Source: Chitinophagaceae bacterium (GTDB lineage Bacteria; Bacteroidota; Bacteroidia; Chitinophagales; Chitinophagaceae). Taken from it: a stretch of 64,000 nucleotides of DNA. The stretch is from contig JADJDJ010000002.1 in the NCBI GenBank assembly GCA_016702745.1, forward strand, positions 62,001-126,000. The letters are read 5' to 3'. Position numbers and translations under genes: made by a program. The notes beneath the pieces were generated by a model. It saw only the letters and a program-made list of their open reading frames with translations, had not been told where the DNA came from and ran no database searches. Below are positions 45,103-54,922 of this stretch, piece after piece. Position 1 is the first letter of the stretch. Every line of letters starts with the position of its first letter.

Positions 45103-45531
45103 TTATTTTATTCTCGCCTTCGCCAGTTTCATTACTTTCTCAGCCTGCTCCTGAAACACAATTGGATTGACTGTTTTCATACCCGACTCCTCTGTATGCA
45201 CGAGGGCATTATTCAAAAAGTAGTATTTGCCGTAAAGTGTTCGGTCTCCGGGAGGGTTCAAAACAATCATTCTTACCCTGACTAATTGCTCATTCAAAAA
45301 ATCATAGAAAGTCTCAGCTTCCCTGGTGGTAACAATTGCCTCTACCACCTGTTTACCATCCTTTTTAAAATAAAAAGAGGAATAAGCAGAATCAGTCTGG
45401 TAATCCATCCGGAGTGTTTTTTTGAACCCGCTTTTGATTACGCCATCCAGGGAATCAGCCATCACTTTGTTTTGGGACATCGCAATTGTTGAAGAAATAA
45501 GGGCCAACAGCGTAATTGCGGATTGCTTCAT
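45103..45531 (-). CDS. small exported hypothetical protein
   Basis: A 142-aa protein starting at 'MKQSAITLLALISSTIAMSQ', a good signal peptide; a longer open frame has a poor start. The mature part ('MADSLDGVIKSGFKKTLRMD', 'SSFYFKKDGKQVVEAIVTTR', 'ALVHTEESGMKTVNPIVFQE') has two or three short strands and a helical end with 'AEKVMKLAKARIK'. No family recognised. It sits between two S41 peptidases. Confidence 0.65.
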   Translation of the reverse strand: MKQSAITLLALISSTIAMSQNKVMADSLDGVIKSGFKKTLRMDYQTDSAYSSFYFKKDGKQVVEAIVTTREAETFYDFLNEQLVRVRMIVLNPPGDRTLYGKYYFLNNALVHTEESGMKTVNPIVFQEQAEKVMKLAKARIK

Positions 45532-45758
45532 TGCAGCTTTGATTCTAACAATCGATGTCTGTCGCAGACTGGAAAAACAAAAACGCCCCAATTTCAGAAC
45601 CATACGATGATGTAGTTTTTTAGTGATCATTGGCAACAGTAACCTGTATTTCGCCAAACGCCGTATTGTGTTTAGTTCATTTTTCCCCAGGCAGATATAA
45701 TAAAATAATTCTTACCCAAAATATATATTTCAGAGGTAAAGGTCTTGAATATTTCGCC

Positions 45759-47528
45759 CTAGTTTCTAATATGTTTAAGTGTGAAATTCTTTACGGCATC
45801 CACTTTGTTTAAATACTCATCTATACTTTGTGAGATATAATAATCCGGAAGAACTCCCTTTTCAACCGGCAATTCGGTTGCTGTGGATATATGCGTATTA
45901 TTCGCCACGGAGACTACTAATTTTGTATTACTCAGACGCGTCAGCATTTGTCCGGCCGTACAGAATTGATTGGACCCTAACTCCTCTCCTATAATTGTCC
46001 CCAAATGGTGGTTTTTGACTAAACTCATAAAATGCCCCGTCGTAGAATTCCCATTTCCATCTATTAGAAAATAAACTTTCCCTTTAAAGCGATTACTGAG
46101 AGGTTCAATAAGTTCCTCCCCGTAGATTTTATCCGATTTACCTTCAAATTCTGCCTTTGAGTAGTAGGTAAAAGGCTTATTCATCAGGTGCTGAAGCAAG
46201 TAAATACTTGGATACTGGGAGCCGCCCCTGTTATACCTCACATCAATAATCAGGTTAGTCAGTTTTTTATTATTGATGATATTCATACTACTGTCAATAA
46301 ATGCTTTGAAAACAGGATAACTATCCCATTCATAATAATTGAACGATGCGATAGTTAAAACAGCAGTGCTCTCGTCTATAATTTCCAGGCAAAGGTCTTT
46401 TAAACAACTATTTAATGAGGCATCATATAATTCAGTAGCTATCCTTTCCGCTTTATGCAATTGAAGTGCACCCGATTTCCCTTTTACAACAATTTCAAAG
46501 CTATTGGGCAACCCTAAAGCATAGGGTATCAATGCAGCAAAATAAGTATTGAAATGCTGTGCTTTAAAAGTTTGAATATTGGCTTGTGCAGGAATATGGT
46601 CAAAAATATCTGAAATAACTGTTGCTGTTTCAACGCCATTGATACTCAATATCTCGTCCTTTACCTTTACCTGATCTGAGTTATTCATTGGCCCCACTAC
46701 AAATAACTGCTTATTTACCCATCTGACTTGTAAAGGGAAACTATTTGCTACAGGCAACATAGCATATTCATGGTAATCGTTTTGCATATTGGAAGAAGCT
46801 GTATGGGAGCAAGCCAGACTGGCAATAATTGCATTACAATGCCAGGCAAATTCGGCGTAGGTGGTCTTTTCAGTGATCAATGCCTTTTTGCTCTCAACAT
46901 TTTTCCAAAACTGGTCCTTGCTGATAAATTTCAGTGCGTGTGGATGAATGGCTATCAGCTTTTTACCCAATTGGTCCAAATCTTCCCAATACTCTTTTTT
47001 AGCATACAACTTAGAAAACTTCTCCCCTGCAGGCAGCGGTTTACTATTGGGGCTTTTAATTTGCTCAATCACATCTTCTGCGTGAAAATTATCAGGATTC
47101 ATCCGCAATGACTGCTCATAATTCTGAAGCGCCCGACTACTATCTTTTGCCTGAAGATATGCTTCGCCCATGCTGTCAAATGCATTAGCTGAATTAGGAA
47201 ACTCAGCAATAATGAGTTTAAAAATGGCAATAGCATCCGTTAAATTATTTCCCCATAAAAACGAGTACCCGTATAGTGTTAGCTCTGTTTCATTTGCAAA
47301 ATCATACAAAGCCGACTCTTCTTTCCTGAGTTGGTGATATAGTGCGATTCTTTCCGTAACCGGCAAATGATCATTCTCTTTAAGCTTGGTGACAATGGAT
47401 AATTTTCTTGTTTGGCTTTTATCAGGTTCTGATTGATTTACTGCAGTCGGCGCAATGGGCTTACTCCCGCATGCAACAAACAGAAAACAACATACTACTA
47501 ATATACAAATTACAGGTAACCGGATCAT
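45759..47528 (-). CDS. lipoprotein with TPR and S41 peptidase domain
   Basis: A 589-aa lipoprotein (lipobox FVAC, Cys ~20). Two or three TPR units lie at ~90-160 ('ANAFDSMGEAYLQAKDSSRA', 'LQNYEQSLRMNPDNFHAEDV'). The S41 core follows: a PDZ-like part ('KVKDEILSINGVETATVISD'), 'STAVLTIASFNYYEWDSYPV', 'LTNLIIDVRYNRGGSQYPSI', the Ser region 'FLIDGNGNSTTGHFMSLVKN' and 'TIIGEELGSNQFCTAG'. It is probably a periplasmic-side peptidase with a protein-binding TPR module. It is related to, but much diverged from, the S41 protein downstream. Confidence 0.87.
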   Translation of the reverse strand: MIRLPVICILVVCCFLFVACGSKPIAPTAVNQSEPDKSQTRKLSIVTKLKENDHLPVTERIALYHQLRKEESALYDFANETELTLYGYSFLWGNNLTDAIAIFKLIIAEFPNSANAFDSMGEAYLQAKDSSRALQNYEQSLRMNPDNFHAEDVIEQIKSPNSKPLPAGEKFSKLYAKKEYWEDLDQLGKKLIAIHPHALKFISKDQFWKNVESKKALITEKTTYAEFAWHCNAIIASLACSHTASSNMQNDYHEYAMLPVANSFPLQVRWVNKQLFVVGPMNNSDQVKVKDEILSINGVETATVISDIFDHIPAQANIQTFKAQHFNTYFAALIPYALGLPNSFEIVVKGKSGALQLHKAERIATELYDASLNSCLKDLCLEIIDESTAVLTIASFNYYEWDSYPVFKAFIDSSMNIINNKKLTNLIIDVRYNRGGSQYPSIYLLQHLMNKPFTYYSKAEFEGKSDKIYGEELIEPLSNRFKGKVYFLIDGNGNSTTGHFMSLVKNHHLGTIIGEELGSNQFCTAGQMLTRLSNTKLVVSVANNTHISTATELPVEKGVLPDYYISQSIDEYLNKVDAVKNFTLKHIRN

Positions 47529-47750
47529 ATTATCGTTTATTAAAACAGATTACTGATTTGCATTTTTTTATTCAAATGAAGTCACTCTACATTAACAAAG
47601 GCAGGGTGAAGGGTGCAGGTAAGTAAGCCCAAAACGACCCCAATTCCGGGCTGAACTAAGATACATAATTACTTTTCAGAAAATGCATCACGACATGTAC
47701 TATCGCCCAACCCTGAATTAGCTCTTTGCTGTTCTCATTGTATTGAATGA

Positions 47751-48113
47751 TCACCATTGCTGGAACCGTATACCAACCTGCTGATCCGCAATGGCAAATT
47801 CCTTTGCCCCCCAGGGCCGCAGGGTAACTTTGTCAAGATTCGGGTGCAATAAATGAGGATGTGATGCCGCCACTGTTGAATACACTTCTTCTATATTCTC
47901 TGTTACCAGCCTTAGTTCCGGATAATGTTCCTTCGCTAATGCTGCATCCTGAAAAAGCATAATGCTGATACCATCTTTTCTCAAGACACAGAAAGGTTGC
48001 GATGTATTTAGATCTTTATGTGCAATTACAAATTGCAGACAATCGACAAATAATTTGAGGCCGTCTGAAAGATCGGTATAAAATACACTGGGGACTAATT
48101 TTGTAAAATTCAT
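47751..48113 (-). CDS. VOC family protein (glyoxalase/bleomycin-resistance fold)
   Basis: A 120-aa single-domain protein with the beta-alpha-beta-beta-beta pattern: 'LVPSVFYTDLSDGLKLFVDC', 'FCVLRKDGISIMLFQD', 'LRLVTENIEEVYSTVAA', 'VTLRPWGAKEFAIADQQVGI'. The family contains metal-dependent dioxygenases, isomerases and antibiotic-binding proteins. Possible metal ligands are His and Glu at strand ends, but the set is incomplete, so ligand-binding or resistance functions are equally possible. Confidence 0.82.
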   Translation of the reverse strand: MNFTKLVPSVFYTDLSDGLKLFVDCLQFVIAHKDLNTSQPFCVLRKDGISIMLFQDAALAKEHYPELRLVTENIEEVYSTVAASHPHLLHPNLDKVTLRPWGAKEFAIADQQVGIRFQQW

Positions 48114-48259
48114 GTTGCTGGTTTTAGAAACTTTAACGGACTACAAATTACAAAACAAAATGAAGGTGAGTAGGAATAAAAGCGTTTGGGGAATATTGGG
48201 GGGCTGTATAAAATATCGGAGCAGGATTTTAGGATTGGAGGATGGACAGGATGCTGCAT

Positions 48260-48370
48260 AGGATTGAAAATATGCTTGAATTGTAAAGTGGTTGCTCCTA
48301 AATTAATCAGTAATCCAATGGGGCAATCGCAAGAGAATATTTAATTCCTGGCCCGTGCCAGGTGTGTATC
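48260..48370 (-). pseudogene. decayed 3' remnant of a GxxExxY gene
   Basis: The minus strand reads 'DTHLARARN', a stop, then 'IFSCDCPIGLLINLGATTLQ' and 'FKHIFNP'. This is clearly the C-terminal part of the intact GxxExxY protein at 49.7 kb ('DAHLAQAKN..VAYDFPIGLLINFGSTSLQFKKVFN'). An internal stop and missing 5' part show it is dead. It overlaps the stop of the next membrane protein gene. Confidence 0.8.
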
Positions 48371-48782
48371 ATTTTGACAAATCTTCCTTATTATTTGTTC
48401 CGAGCAGCTTTAATCTCAATATTGTACCCGTCAAAATTCCGGCAAGTGAATATGCTATGACGATTTCCTTACTCATGCTACCAGAAATAAATGTCTGAGT
48501 AATAAAAATACCTGATACAGTAATTGCTATTAAAATAAGTTTTGAAATTGAAATTTTAATGCCCTTTTTAGATAAAAAGTAAAAACTTGCCAGGTATACC
48601 ATTAGCGTGGGCAAAGAGAATATAATGCTGAAAACTAAAGTAATTGGGTAGAACTCCAGGAGTCCGGCTATCTGATGAGGATTTTTCCCAAAGACAGACT
48701 CAATAGCTTCCGATATAAACGGGGCTATCAAAAGTGTTAAACCCCAATGCCCAATTATGTATGTCTGATTCAACTTTGTCAT
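48369..48782 (-). CDS. hypothetical membrane protein, four helices
   Basis: A 137-aa protein with about four transmembrane segments ('IIGHWGLTLLIAPFISEAI', 'YPITLVFSIIFSLPTLMVYL', 'LILIAITVSGIFITQTFI', 'IVIAYSLAGILTGTILRL') and a charged tail. No family recognised. It is an orphan inside the AT-rich accessory region. Its last codons run into the remnant GxxExxY sequence, which may have supplied the stop. Confidence 0.6.
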   Translation of the reverse strand: MTKLNQTYIIGHWGLTLLIAPFISEAIESVFGKNPHQIAGLLEFYPITLVFSIIFSLPTLMVYLASFYFLSKKGIKISISKLILIAITVSGIFITQTFISGSMSKEIVIAYSLAGILTGTILRLKLLGTNNKEDLSK

Positions 48783-48901
48783 GTCTGGAGAACTGTCAAT
48801 AAGATTAAATCCATCAGCAAAACAAGAGTGCTCGCAGTGTATTCCCTTCTGAGTTTAAACTCAGACGAAAGCCAGAGAGTCAAAATTGGCTTTCCCCGGA
48901 C

Positions 48902-49297
48902 CTATAAATTCACTTTCTCGATAACATCCTTCATTTTAGTAAGCATCTCTCTTCGAACTTCACGGCTATTAACATCATACCTATCTATTAAAATTGGCAA
49001 TAGTTGCCTCGTTAAAGCGGTATATGTTAAGTAATGCAAGTCCTTTTCAATCCTGCCTTCCAACACCAACTGCGCAAAACCAGTTCCGATGATTGCATTG
49101 TCCATTTGTAACAAATAAACTCCACCCATAGCCGCTGAAGATCTAAGGATAGATTCCCGCAACATATCATCGGACTCAATCCCTTCCAGACCTCCGGGTG
49201 AGTTTGCTAAAACAGCTTTCAATTGCTCAATTTGCCCTTCTATATTATCTATGTTTGCCCCAACCGTAATAAACTCATTTACTTTAAGAGGATCCAA
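48902..49297 (-). CDS. hypothetical protein
   Basis: A 131-aa mostly helical soluble protein ('IDNIEGQIEQLKAVLANSPG', 'RESILRSSAAMGGVYLLQMD', 'TRQLLPILIDRYDVNSREVR'). No ATG is available; TTG is the likely start, 12 bp after the stop of the next upstream gene and in the same frame. The two may therefore be coupled, or the start may be misread because of an indel. Not recognised. Confidence 0.5.
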   Translation of the reverse strand: MDPLKVNEFITVGANIDNIEGQIEQLKAVLANSPGGLEGIESDDMLRESILRSSAAMGGVYLLQMDNAIIGTGFAQLVLEGRIEKDLHYLTYTALTRQLLPILIDRYDVNSREVRREMLTKMKDVIEKVNL

Positions 49298-49309
49298 TTC
49301 ATTCCAGTC

Positions 49310-49636
49310 TTACAATGGCATTCCCCATGCGACTAATAGCTCGCCCAAATATTTTACTGCAGTTTCAGCAGCATTTGCTTTTCGCCATTGCTTGTAACCC
49401 TCTGCAGCTTCTGACCCCGAGTCACTTCCAAACGGACCAGCCTCCACAATTGGGCTCCAAAAGAAATCCTCGCTCATCAACTCTTTCGCATTTGGGTGTG
49501 CAAGCTTTTGGAAGGTGAAAAGAAATTCATTCTTGTTAGTTTTTACATTGCCCAATAGGTTTGGGGCCTGGCTCAGGAGAGTGATTTTTAAACAACCCGC
49601 TCCGGAGTTACACCAATATACAAATAAGCTATCCAT
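49310..49636 (-). CDS. hypothetical protein, possibly incomplete at the start
   Basis: A 108-aa frame. The second half is protein-like and compact ('LAHPNAKELMSEDFFWSPIV', 'EAGPFGSDSGSEAAEGYKQW', 'AAETAVKYLGELLVAWGMPL'). The first ~30 residues are unlike it, so the real start may be later or an indel may have changed the 5' part. No firm family assignment. It precedes another orphan gene on the same strand. Confidence 0.5.
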   Translation of the reverse strand: MDSLFVYWCNSGAGCLKITLLSQAPNLLGNVKTNKNEFLFTFQKLAHPNAKELMSEDFFWSPIVEAGPFGSDSGSEAAEGYKQWRKANAAETAVKYLGELLVAWGMPL

Positions 49637-49692
49637 CTTTTAATCCTGACCCTACTAATTTTAAATCCGGCAACTATAATCCTAATGATGAC

Positions 49693-50088
49693 TTATCCGA
49701 TTTTAGGTTGAACAGGGTTGCCATTCGAATTGAAAACTTTTTTGAACTGTAAACTGGTTGACCCGAAATTAATTAGTAACCCAATGGGGAAATCGTAGGC
49801 GACAACATAATTCTTGGCCTGTGCCAGGTGCGCATCTTCCAGATTGATGACGGCTTTTAATTCAACGATCACCTGATTTTCTACCACAAAATCTGCTCTT
49901 CTCGTACCTACCTTTATTGAATCGTAGTAAATAGTTTGTTCAATCTCTCTGCCAAAACTCAATCCGGCTCTTTCCAATTCAATGGCGAAGCATCTTTGGT
50001 AAATCACTTCCTGAAATCCATTACCCAGCGTATTGTGCACTTTCATGGCACACCCATTGATTTTATATGTTATTTCATCCAGGCTCAT
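49693..50088 (-). CDS. GxxExxY protein
   Basis: A complete 131-aa member of the GxxExxY family: 'VHNTLGNGFQEVIYQRCFAI' holds the namesake Gly, Glu and Tyr, followed by 'RRADFVVENQVIVELKAVIN' (an E-x-K-like core resembling PD-(D/E)XK folds) and 'NYVVAYDFPIGLLINFGSTS'. Function unknown; the genes are often multi-copy and found with repeats. Here two damaged relatives lie within 1.5 kb on either side. Confidence 0.9.
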   Translation of the reverse strand: MSLDEITYKINGCAMKVHNTLGNGFQEVIYQRCFAIELERAGLSFGREIEQTIYYDSIKVGTRRADFVVENQVIVELKAVINLEDAHLAQAKNYVVAYDFPIGLLINFGSTSLQFKKVFNSNGNPVQPKIG

Positions 50089-50215
50089 ATCCTCATATTC
50101 ATTAACACTTAAATCCTGCTACAAACTGTCCGGATCAGGATTTGCATGATTTTAGGATGAACAGGATAAATGCCCGAATAAAGATGAAAAGATTTTGGTA
50201 GAACATTATGTCGCT

Positions 50216-50260
50216 ACATGCACATCCATTTGCCTTATAAATAATTTCATCCTGCCTCAT
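50216..50260 (-). pseudogene. 5' remnant of a GxxExxY gene
   Basis: The minus strand starts 'MRQDEIIYKANGCAC', closely matching the N-terminus 'MSLDEITYKINGCAM' of the intact copy, and then becomes unrelated. It is a fragment of only ~15 codons left by deletion or recombination. Confidence 0.65.
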
Positions 50261-50288
50261 ATTCGACCAAGCTTCTAACGTATACATC

Positions 50289-50378
50289 CTGCTCCGGACC
50301 TGTATTATCCTGCCAATCCTCAAATCCTAAAACCCTGCTACGGACCTGTATTATCCTGCTAATCCTCCAATCCTGAAA
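50289..50378. repeat. two-copy 46-bp tandem repeat (CTGCT-CGGACCTGTATTATCC type)
   Basis: Two units starting at 50289 and 50335 share CGGACCTGTATTATCCTGC and 'AATCCT.CAAATCCT' blocks. Related ATCCTG/AGGAT sequences lie around 50100-50170 and 48200-48250, next to the GxxExxY copies. The rest of 50089-50529 shows no gene. Confidence 0.7.
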
Positions 50379-50529
50379 ATTCTGATCCGAAAATATAGGG
50401 TAAACTCCTCATAAAAACATTTCGCACACTCCCCCTACCCCGCCCCAAAATCAATCATCTCCGGCTTAAAGAATGTTTGCCATGATATCCAGGTGCCAGA
50501 GTTAATAAGCCCTACGCTCCAATATTATT

Positions 50530-51055
50530 TTAAAATTCAGGAGGATAGGTCTTAGTCCCTTCGATATAATAGTAGATCGCCGTTCCAAAGCCTTGTTCCG
50601 GAAGAATATTCGGGCTTTGCTGAATGATAAATGCCGTAGCGATGGCTGCCGACTGGGCCATTTGCTCAAAGCTTAGTTCATATTTGTTCATGATCTCCAG
50701 GGCCGGTCCCTGCAAACGGCCAATGACATCCACAAAACTACCAGAGGGCTGTTTATCGCTTGACCCGGAGACTTTGTTATTATCAATTGATACACCCATG
50801 TTCTGTAATACCGCATAGGTGATATTGACCAGTTGCGGACCTGTGACATTCGCCTCCTCTGAGAGCACCACGGTTCCAGGACTGGCATCGGTTACTGTAT
50901 GTCCGAAGGACCGGAACAAAAAGCTTCCCGCCAACCTGGCCGTACTGGAAATAGCATCCGTGGTATCAATTTCCCCTGGAGCCCTTACCGATCACTTTCA
51001 CTACTGTTTCCACAATATCGCCGACGGCATCGTTTTGGGGTTGGGTGATTTGCAT
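50530..51055 (-). CDS. hypothetical protein, frame broken once
   Basis: About 174 aa if one G is removed from the four-G run at 50973-50976 (minus sense). The start frame reads 'MQITQPQNDAVGDIVETVVK' and stops at 'GKGSRGN'; the other frame continues 'EIDTTDAISSTARLAGSFLF', 'GPQLVNITYAVLQNMGVSID', 'LSFEQMAQSAAIATAFIIQQ' and 'FGTAIYYYIEGTKTYPPEF'. Mainly helical, soluble, no family recognised. The break is of the same homopolymer type as in other genes here. Confidence 0.6.
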
Positions 51056-51146
51056 TTGTTTTATTTGCTGTTAAGAAGGTTTGACCAGGTTTTTACTAGC
51101 AGTGATCTGATCCGGACCGCTATCAATCGCTGACCGTGTTTCTTAT

Positions 51147-51335
51147 CTATCCATTATTGATGTCATCCTCTTGAACCATTACAAACTCCCTTTGGCATAA
51201 TTCGGATAAACATTTATGAATCTGAGTTACATCCCTTGTATGTGTCATATCAAAAATAATTTCTGTACGTGCGCCGCAAGATGGACAGGTAGTGGGTTGA
51301 TCATTGAATACAAATAATTCTGAATACAACTCCAT
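51147..51335 (-). CDS. small zinc-ribbon-like protein
   Basis: A 62-aa protein with 'TTCPSCGARTEI' (C-x-x-C), a His-Thr-rich turn and 'HKCLSELCQREF' (C-x4-C). The four Cys are spaced as in small zinc ribbons. It may bind zinc, but a partner or nucleic-acid target is not visible. It lies 92 bp upstream of the preceding hypothetical gene on the same strand. Confidence 0.65.
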   Translation of the reverse strand: MELYSELFVFNDQPTTCPSCGARTEIIFDMTHTRDVTQIHKCLSELCQREFVMVQEDDINNG

Positions 51336-51752
51336 AATACTTAATAATTGTTTCTATGCCTTTTATAAGAATTCATAAAATTGAAACTAGTAGCTAACCT
51401 GATATTGTCAAGCGTAATTCGCAACATAATAAACTAGATTACAATTGAATCCCAGTATTTAAGTTTACCAATTTATCGGCCAGCCAATTTTTAAGATGTT
51501 TCCTCCTTCTGTTCTATACATAAAAATGATTTTCATTTTTATAAATTTACTCATTAATTTCCAAAATATACTATTGGAATATATTTCCTCAATTCTGTAT
51601 TTATTTTTACCTAACGTATATTTTATCTAAATTTTCGCTATATTCCACTAATGGTGCTACAAATTTGATCACTCAAACTATTGTGGCATTTATTATCAAA
51701 TAAATATTCATATTTAGATCGCCTATTATCGCAATCCAAACTACAAATATTA
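51336..51752. other. AT-rich intergenic stretch at the left edge of the defence-like genes
   Basis: About 400 bp, strongly AT-rich with no repeat, gene or terminator recognised. An open frame continues upstream of the DUF2075 gene here but lacks coding character. The composition differs sharply from the core genes on either side. Confidence 0.6.
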
Positions 51753-53684
51753 ATGACGAATTATTCTTATAAAGACAATATTCAATCTTTTTTAGAAAAA
51801 AGTACAGAAGAAATTATTGGTTATATATCACTTGCTAATCAATTTGACTCAACACAACTTCAAAACCGAGCTTGGGAACAGCAAATTCTAATCTTAAAGA
51901 ATACTTTAAAAGATTTTTCAGGAACGATATTTTTTGAGTTTTCAATACCCAGGATGGGTAAGAGAGTTGATTCAGTAATAATAATTGATGATATAGTTTT
52001 TGTTGTTGAATTCAAAGTTGGAGAACAAAAATATTTACAATATGATATTGAACAAGTTTGGGATTATGCACTAGATCTTAAGAATTTTCACAAACCGAGC
52101 CATTTAGCCGTAATAGCGCCTATACTAGTAGCAACTGAAGCAAAAAATCATTTATTGAAATTGCAACAACTTCTCATAATGATAATCTGCTACTACCAAT
52201 AAAACAAATAAAAAGACTTTGGTTTGGTCATGCTAAATATTTTGAATTTTTTCAAAAATTCGTCATCAATTTCTGGTGACGATTTTGCAAAAGGCAGCTA
52301 TTCTCCAACACCAACAATTATTGAAGCAGCTGTTTCGCTATATAACAATCATACTGTAGAGAATATAACAAGAAGTGATGCAGAAGCGAAAAATCTCACA
52401 TCAACTACTTCTTTAATTTCACAAATAATCGACCATGCAAAACAACATCAAAATAAAATAATTTGCTTTGTTACGGGAGTGCCAGGGGCTGGTAAAACTC
52501 TCGTAGGTTTGAAAGTTGCTACACAGCACTTAGACAAAGAAAAAGGAAACACAAGTGTATATCTTTCTGGAAATGCACCACTTGTTGCCATTCTTCAAGA
52601 GGCACTAACAAGAGATCAAGTAAAAAGAGAATCAGAAACGGGAAGACGAATTACAAAGAAAGATGCGAAACAAGCAGTAAAATCATTTATTCAAATTATT
52701 CATCATTATCGTGATGCCTACTTGGTAAATCCAGAACCACCCTATGATCACGTGGCAATTTTTGATGAAGCACAAAGGGCTTGGAATAGAGAGCAAACTA
52801 TTAAATTCATGCGCCAAAAAAAGAATCAACATGATTTTAAGTATTCAGAGCCCGAATTTTTAATTTCATGCTTAGATAGACATAAAGATTGGGCAGTGAT
52901 TGTTTGTCTTGTAGGCGGTGGCCAAGAAATTAATACTGGAGAAGCAGGAATTTCAGAATGGTTGAATGCAATTGAAAACACTTTTACGAATTGGCAAGTA
53001 TATATCTCCCAAAATCTTAAAGATTCAGAATATGCTGCTGAAAACGCAATCAAAAAACTTCAAAATAAATGTACAGTTACTTTTAATAATGATTTACATC
53101 TCGGAGTTTCATTACGTTCATTTAGATCAGAAAAGCTTTCATTGCTTGTGAAGAGCATTTTAGATTTGAATGAATTACAAGCTAAAGTAGTCTTGGAAAA
53201 GCTTCACGACAAATATCCGATAGTTCTAACAAGAAATATATCTAAAGCAAAGTTGTGGTTTATCATCGCAGGCACAACGATTGAAACCTTTTGCGATTGA
53301 TGTTAAGTCACCAATGAACCCTGTCAATTGGTTTCTTGACGGAAAGGAAGATATTCGATCTTCCTATTATCTTGAAGATGTTGCAACTGAATTTCATGTA
53401 CAAGGTCTCGAACTTGATTGGGCATGTGTAGTTTGGGATGGAGATTTGAGATATTCTTTAGATGGTTGGAAAACTTTTTCGTTCAAAGGAAGCAATTGGC
53501 AAAATATACACAATCTTGAAAGGAAAAATACCTTATAAATGCCTACCGAGTTTTATTAACAAGGGCAAGGCAAGGAATGGTTATCGTTGTGCCAGAGGGA
53601 AATTCAGAAGATCATACAAGAAAACCTGAATACTATGATTCTACCTACAATTATTTGAAAAGCATTGGTATAAAATACCTTTGA
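51753..53684 (+). CDS. DUF2075 helicase with N-terminal nuclease-like domain, frame broken four times
   Basis: About 640 aa when repaired. The first ~150 residues resemble a PD-(D/E)XK fold ('GKRVDSVIIIDDIVFVVEFK': D...E-x-K). The helicase part has Walker A 'VTGVPGAGKTLVGLKVA', Walker B 'HVAIFDEAQRAW', 'SPMNPVNWFLDGKEDIRSSY', 'ATEFHVQGLELDWACVVWDG' and the C-terminal 'RVLLTRARQGMVIVVPEG', diagnostic of DUF2075 (Schlafen-like) proteins. Breaks: T run 52151-52153 (one lost), A run 52254-52258 (one gained), ~53255-53285, and A run 53524-53528 (one lost). At the third break some residues may be missing. ATG of 'MTNYSYKDNI' chosen. Such proteins are frequent in defence islands. Confidence 0.82.
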
Positions 53685-53870
53685 CTTATTTTAAAGTACT
53701 TTTTGTGGATTAATGGCAAGAAGTAAAAAGTCCCTAAAGTTGAAAATACATATATGAAATAGCGACGAAAGTCGAATCCGATATGCTGCATGACAATATA
53801 ATAAAGATCAAAAATTCAGTACATCAGGCCCATTTGCATATAACCATTTGTAGTAGGTATACCTTCATCG

Positions 53871-54782
53871 TCAGTAAACTTTGATACCGAATTTTAATAA
53901 CTTCTTTGGTAAATGATCATCAAGGTTTGAAATATCTTCGTCTGTAAGCTCAATTAATTTAAAGTCGTACTTCTTATAAATCTCCAACTTTACTTTTTTT
54001 CTTTCAAGGTATTTTGGATCAGTTTCCATGCCCCAATATTCAATGTAAACATTCTCAGTGGGAATAAAAAAGTCGGAATACAAATCCTCTTCTATCGGCA
54101 ATTTCCTTTCGTATGCATGAGCCAATTTGTAATCATACAAAGCATTGTCGATAAGTGCTTCTGCTCTTGACCGCACCATGTGTCCGTCTTTTGACCTAAT
54201 TGCTGCCGGAAATTTATCTCTGAAATTGTCTAACCCTGACTTTGTTCCTACATCGGGAGATGCCTGACTTTCACTTGATTGTGGATTAAATTTCTCTAAG
54301 CTAGCAGTTAGTGAAGTATCACTGAATACGCTTTTAAGATTTTTGTTTGCCAAAATTGATTCAGGCCAGAGAACATAAGTCCCCAGATGTCTCATGTTCA
54401 AATTGTCTGCCCCCAAGCGACTTACCAAGTTTTGTTACTTCCCACCCAGCAATATCTTTCTGTATCCAACCAAGTTCTGAAAAATAAGATTAAGTCTTTG
54501 GTTTGAGATGTTGAAGTGCTTGCCAACTGCTGTTGCGTTAAGTAATTTTGGTTTGTCTTTCGATTGATGATCAGTATCAAATAAGATATTTTCTGGCCAA
54601 ACAATATATTCGCCATATTTTGGATTACTACGAATACTTCCGCCCTTTTGTTTACCGAGTTCTGTTAAAACCCACTTGTCATTTCTCCGATCTATCAAAC
54701 CAAACTTTTTGAGTTTACTGAATAGTTCGTTTGCAGGAATTTCAAGCTCATTAGCAAGGCTTGTTGTAGATAAATATTCCAT
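53871..54782 (-). CDS. winged-helix plus PD-(D/E)XK-like protein, frame broken twice
   Basis: About 303 aa after compensating changes: one T lost at 54480-54484 and one G gained at 54410-54414 (minus sense). Repair gives 'SELGWIQKDIAGWEVTKLGK'. The N-terminal half has two similar winged-helix-like units, each ending in a W-P-E-[NS]-I-L block ('EYIVWPENILFD', 'TYVLWPESILAN'). The C-terminal half, 'MVRSRAEALIDNALYDYKLA', 'YSDFFIPTENVYIEYWG', 'KKVKLEIYKKYDFKLIEL', carries the E...D...E-x-x-x-K pattern of Vsr/restriction-like nucleases. It may cleave or bind DNA as part of a defence or mobile element; not proven. Confidence 0.7.
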
Positions 54783-54922
54783 AGACTTTAATTGTGTCGT
54801 GTTATTTTAAGGTTTCTACCATCATACAAGAATTTGCACAGGAAGGGAATTAATTTAATATCCAGCCCAGTAGAAATGTCCATTTAAAAAAATGTTCAAA
54901 AGTTATTAGTTAAAGCTGAAAA

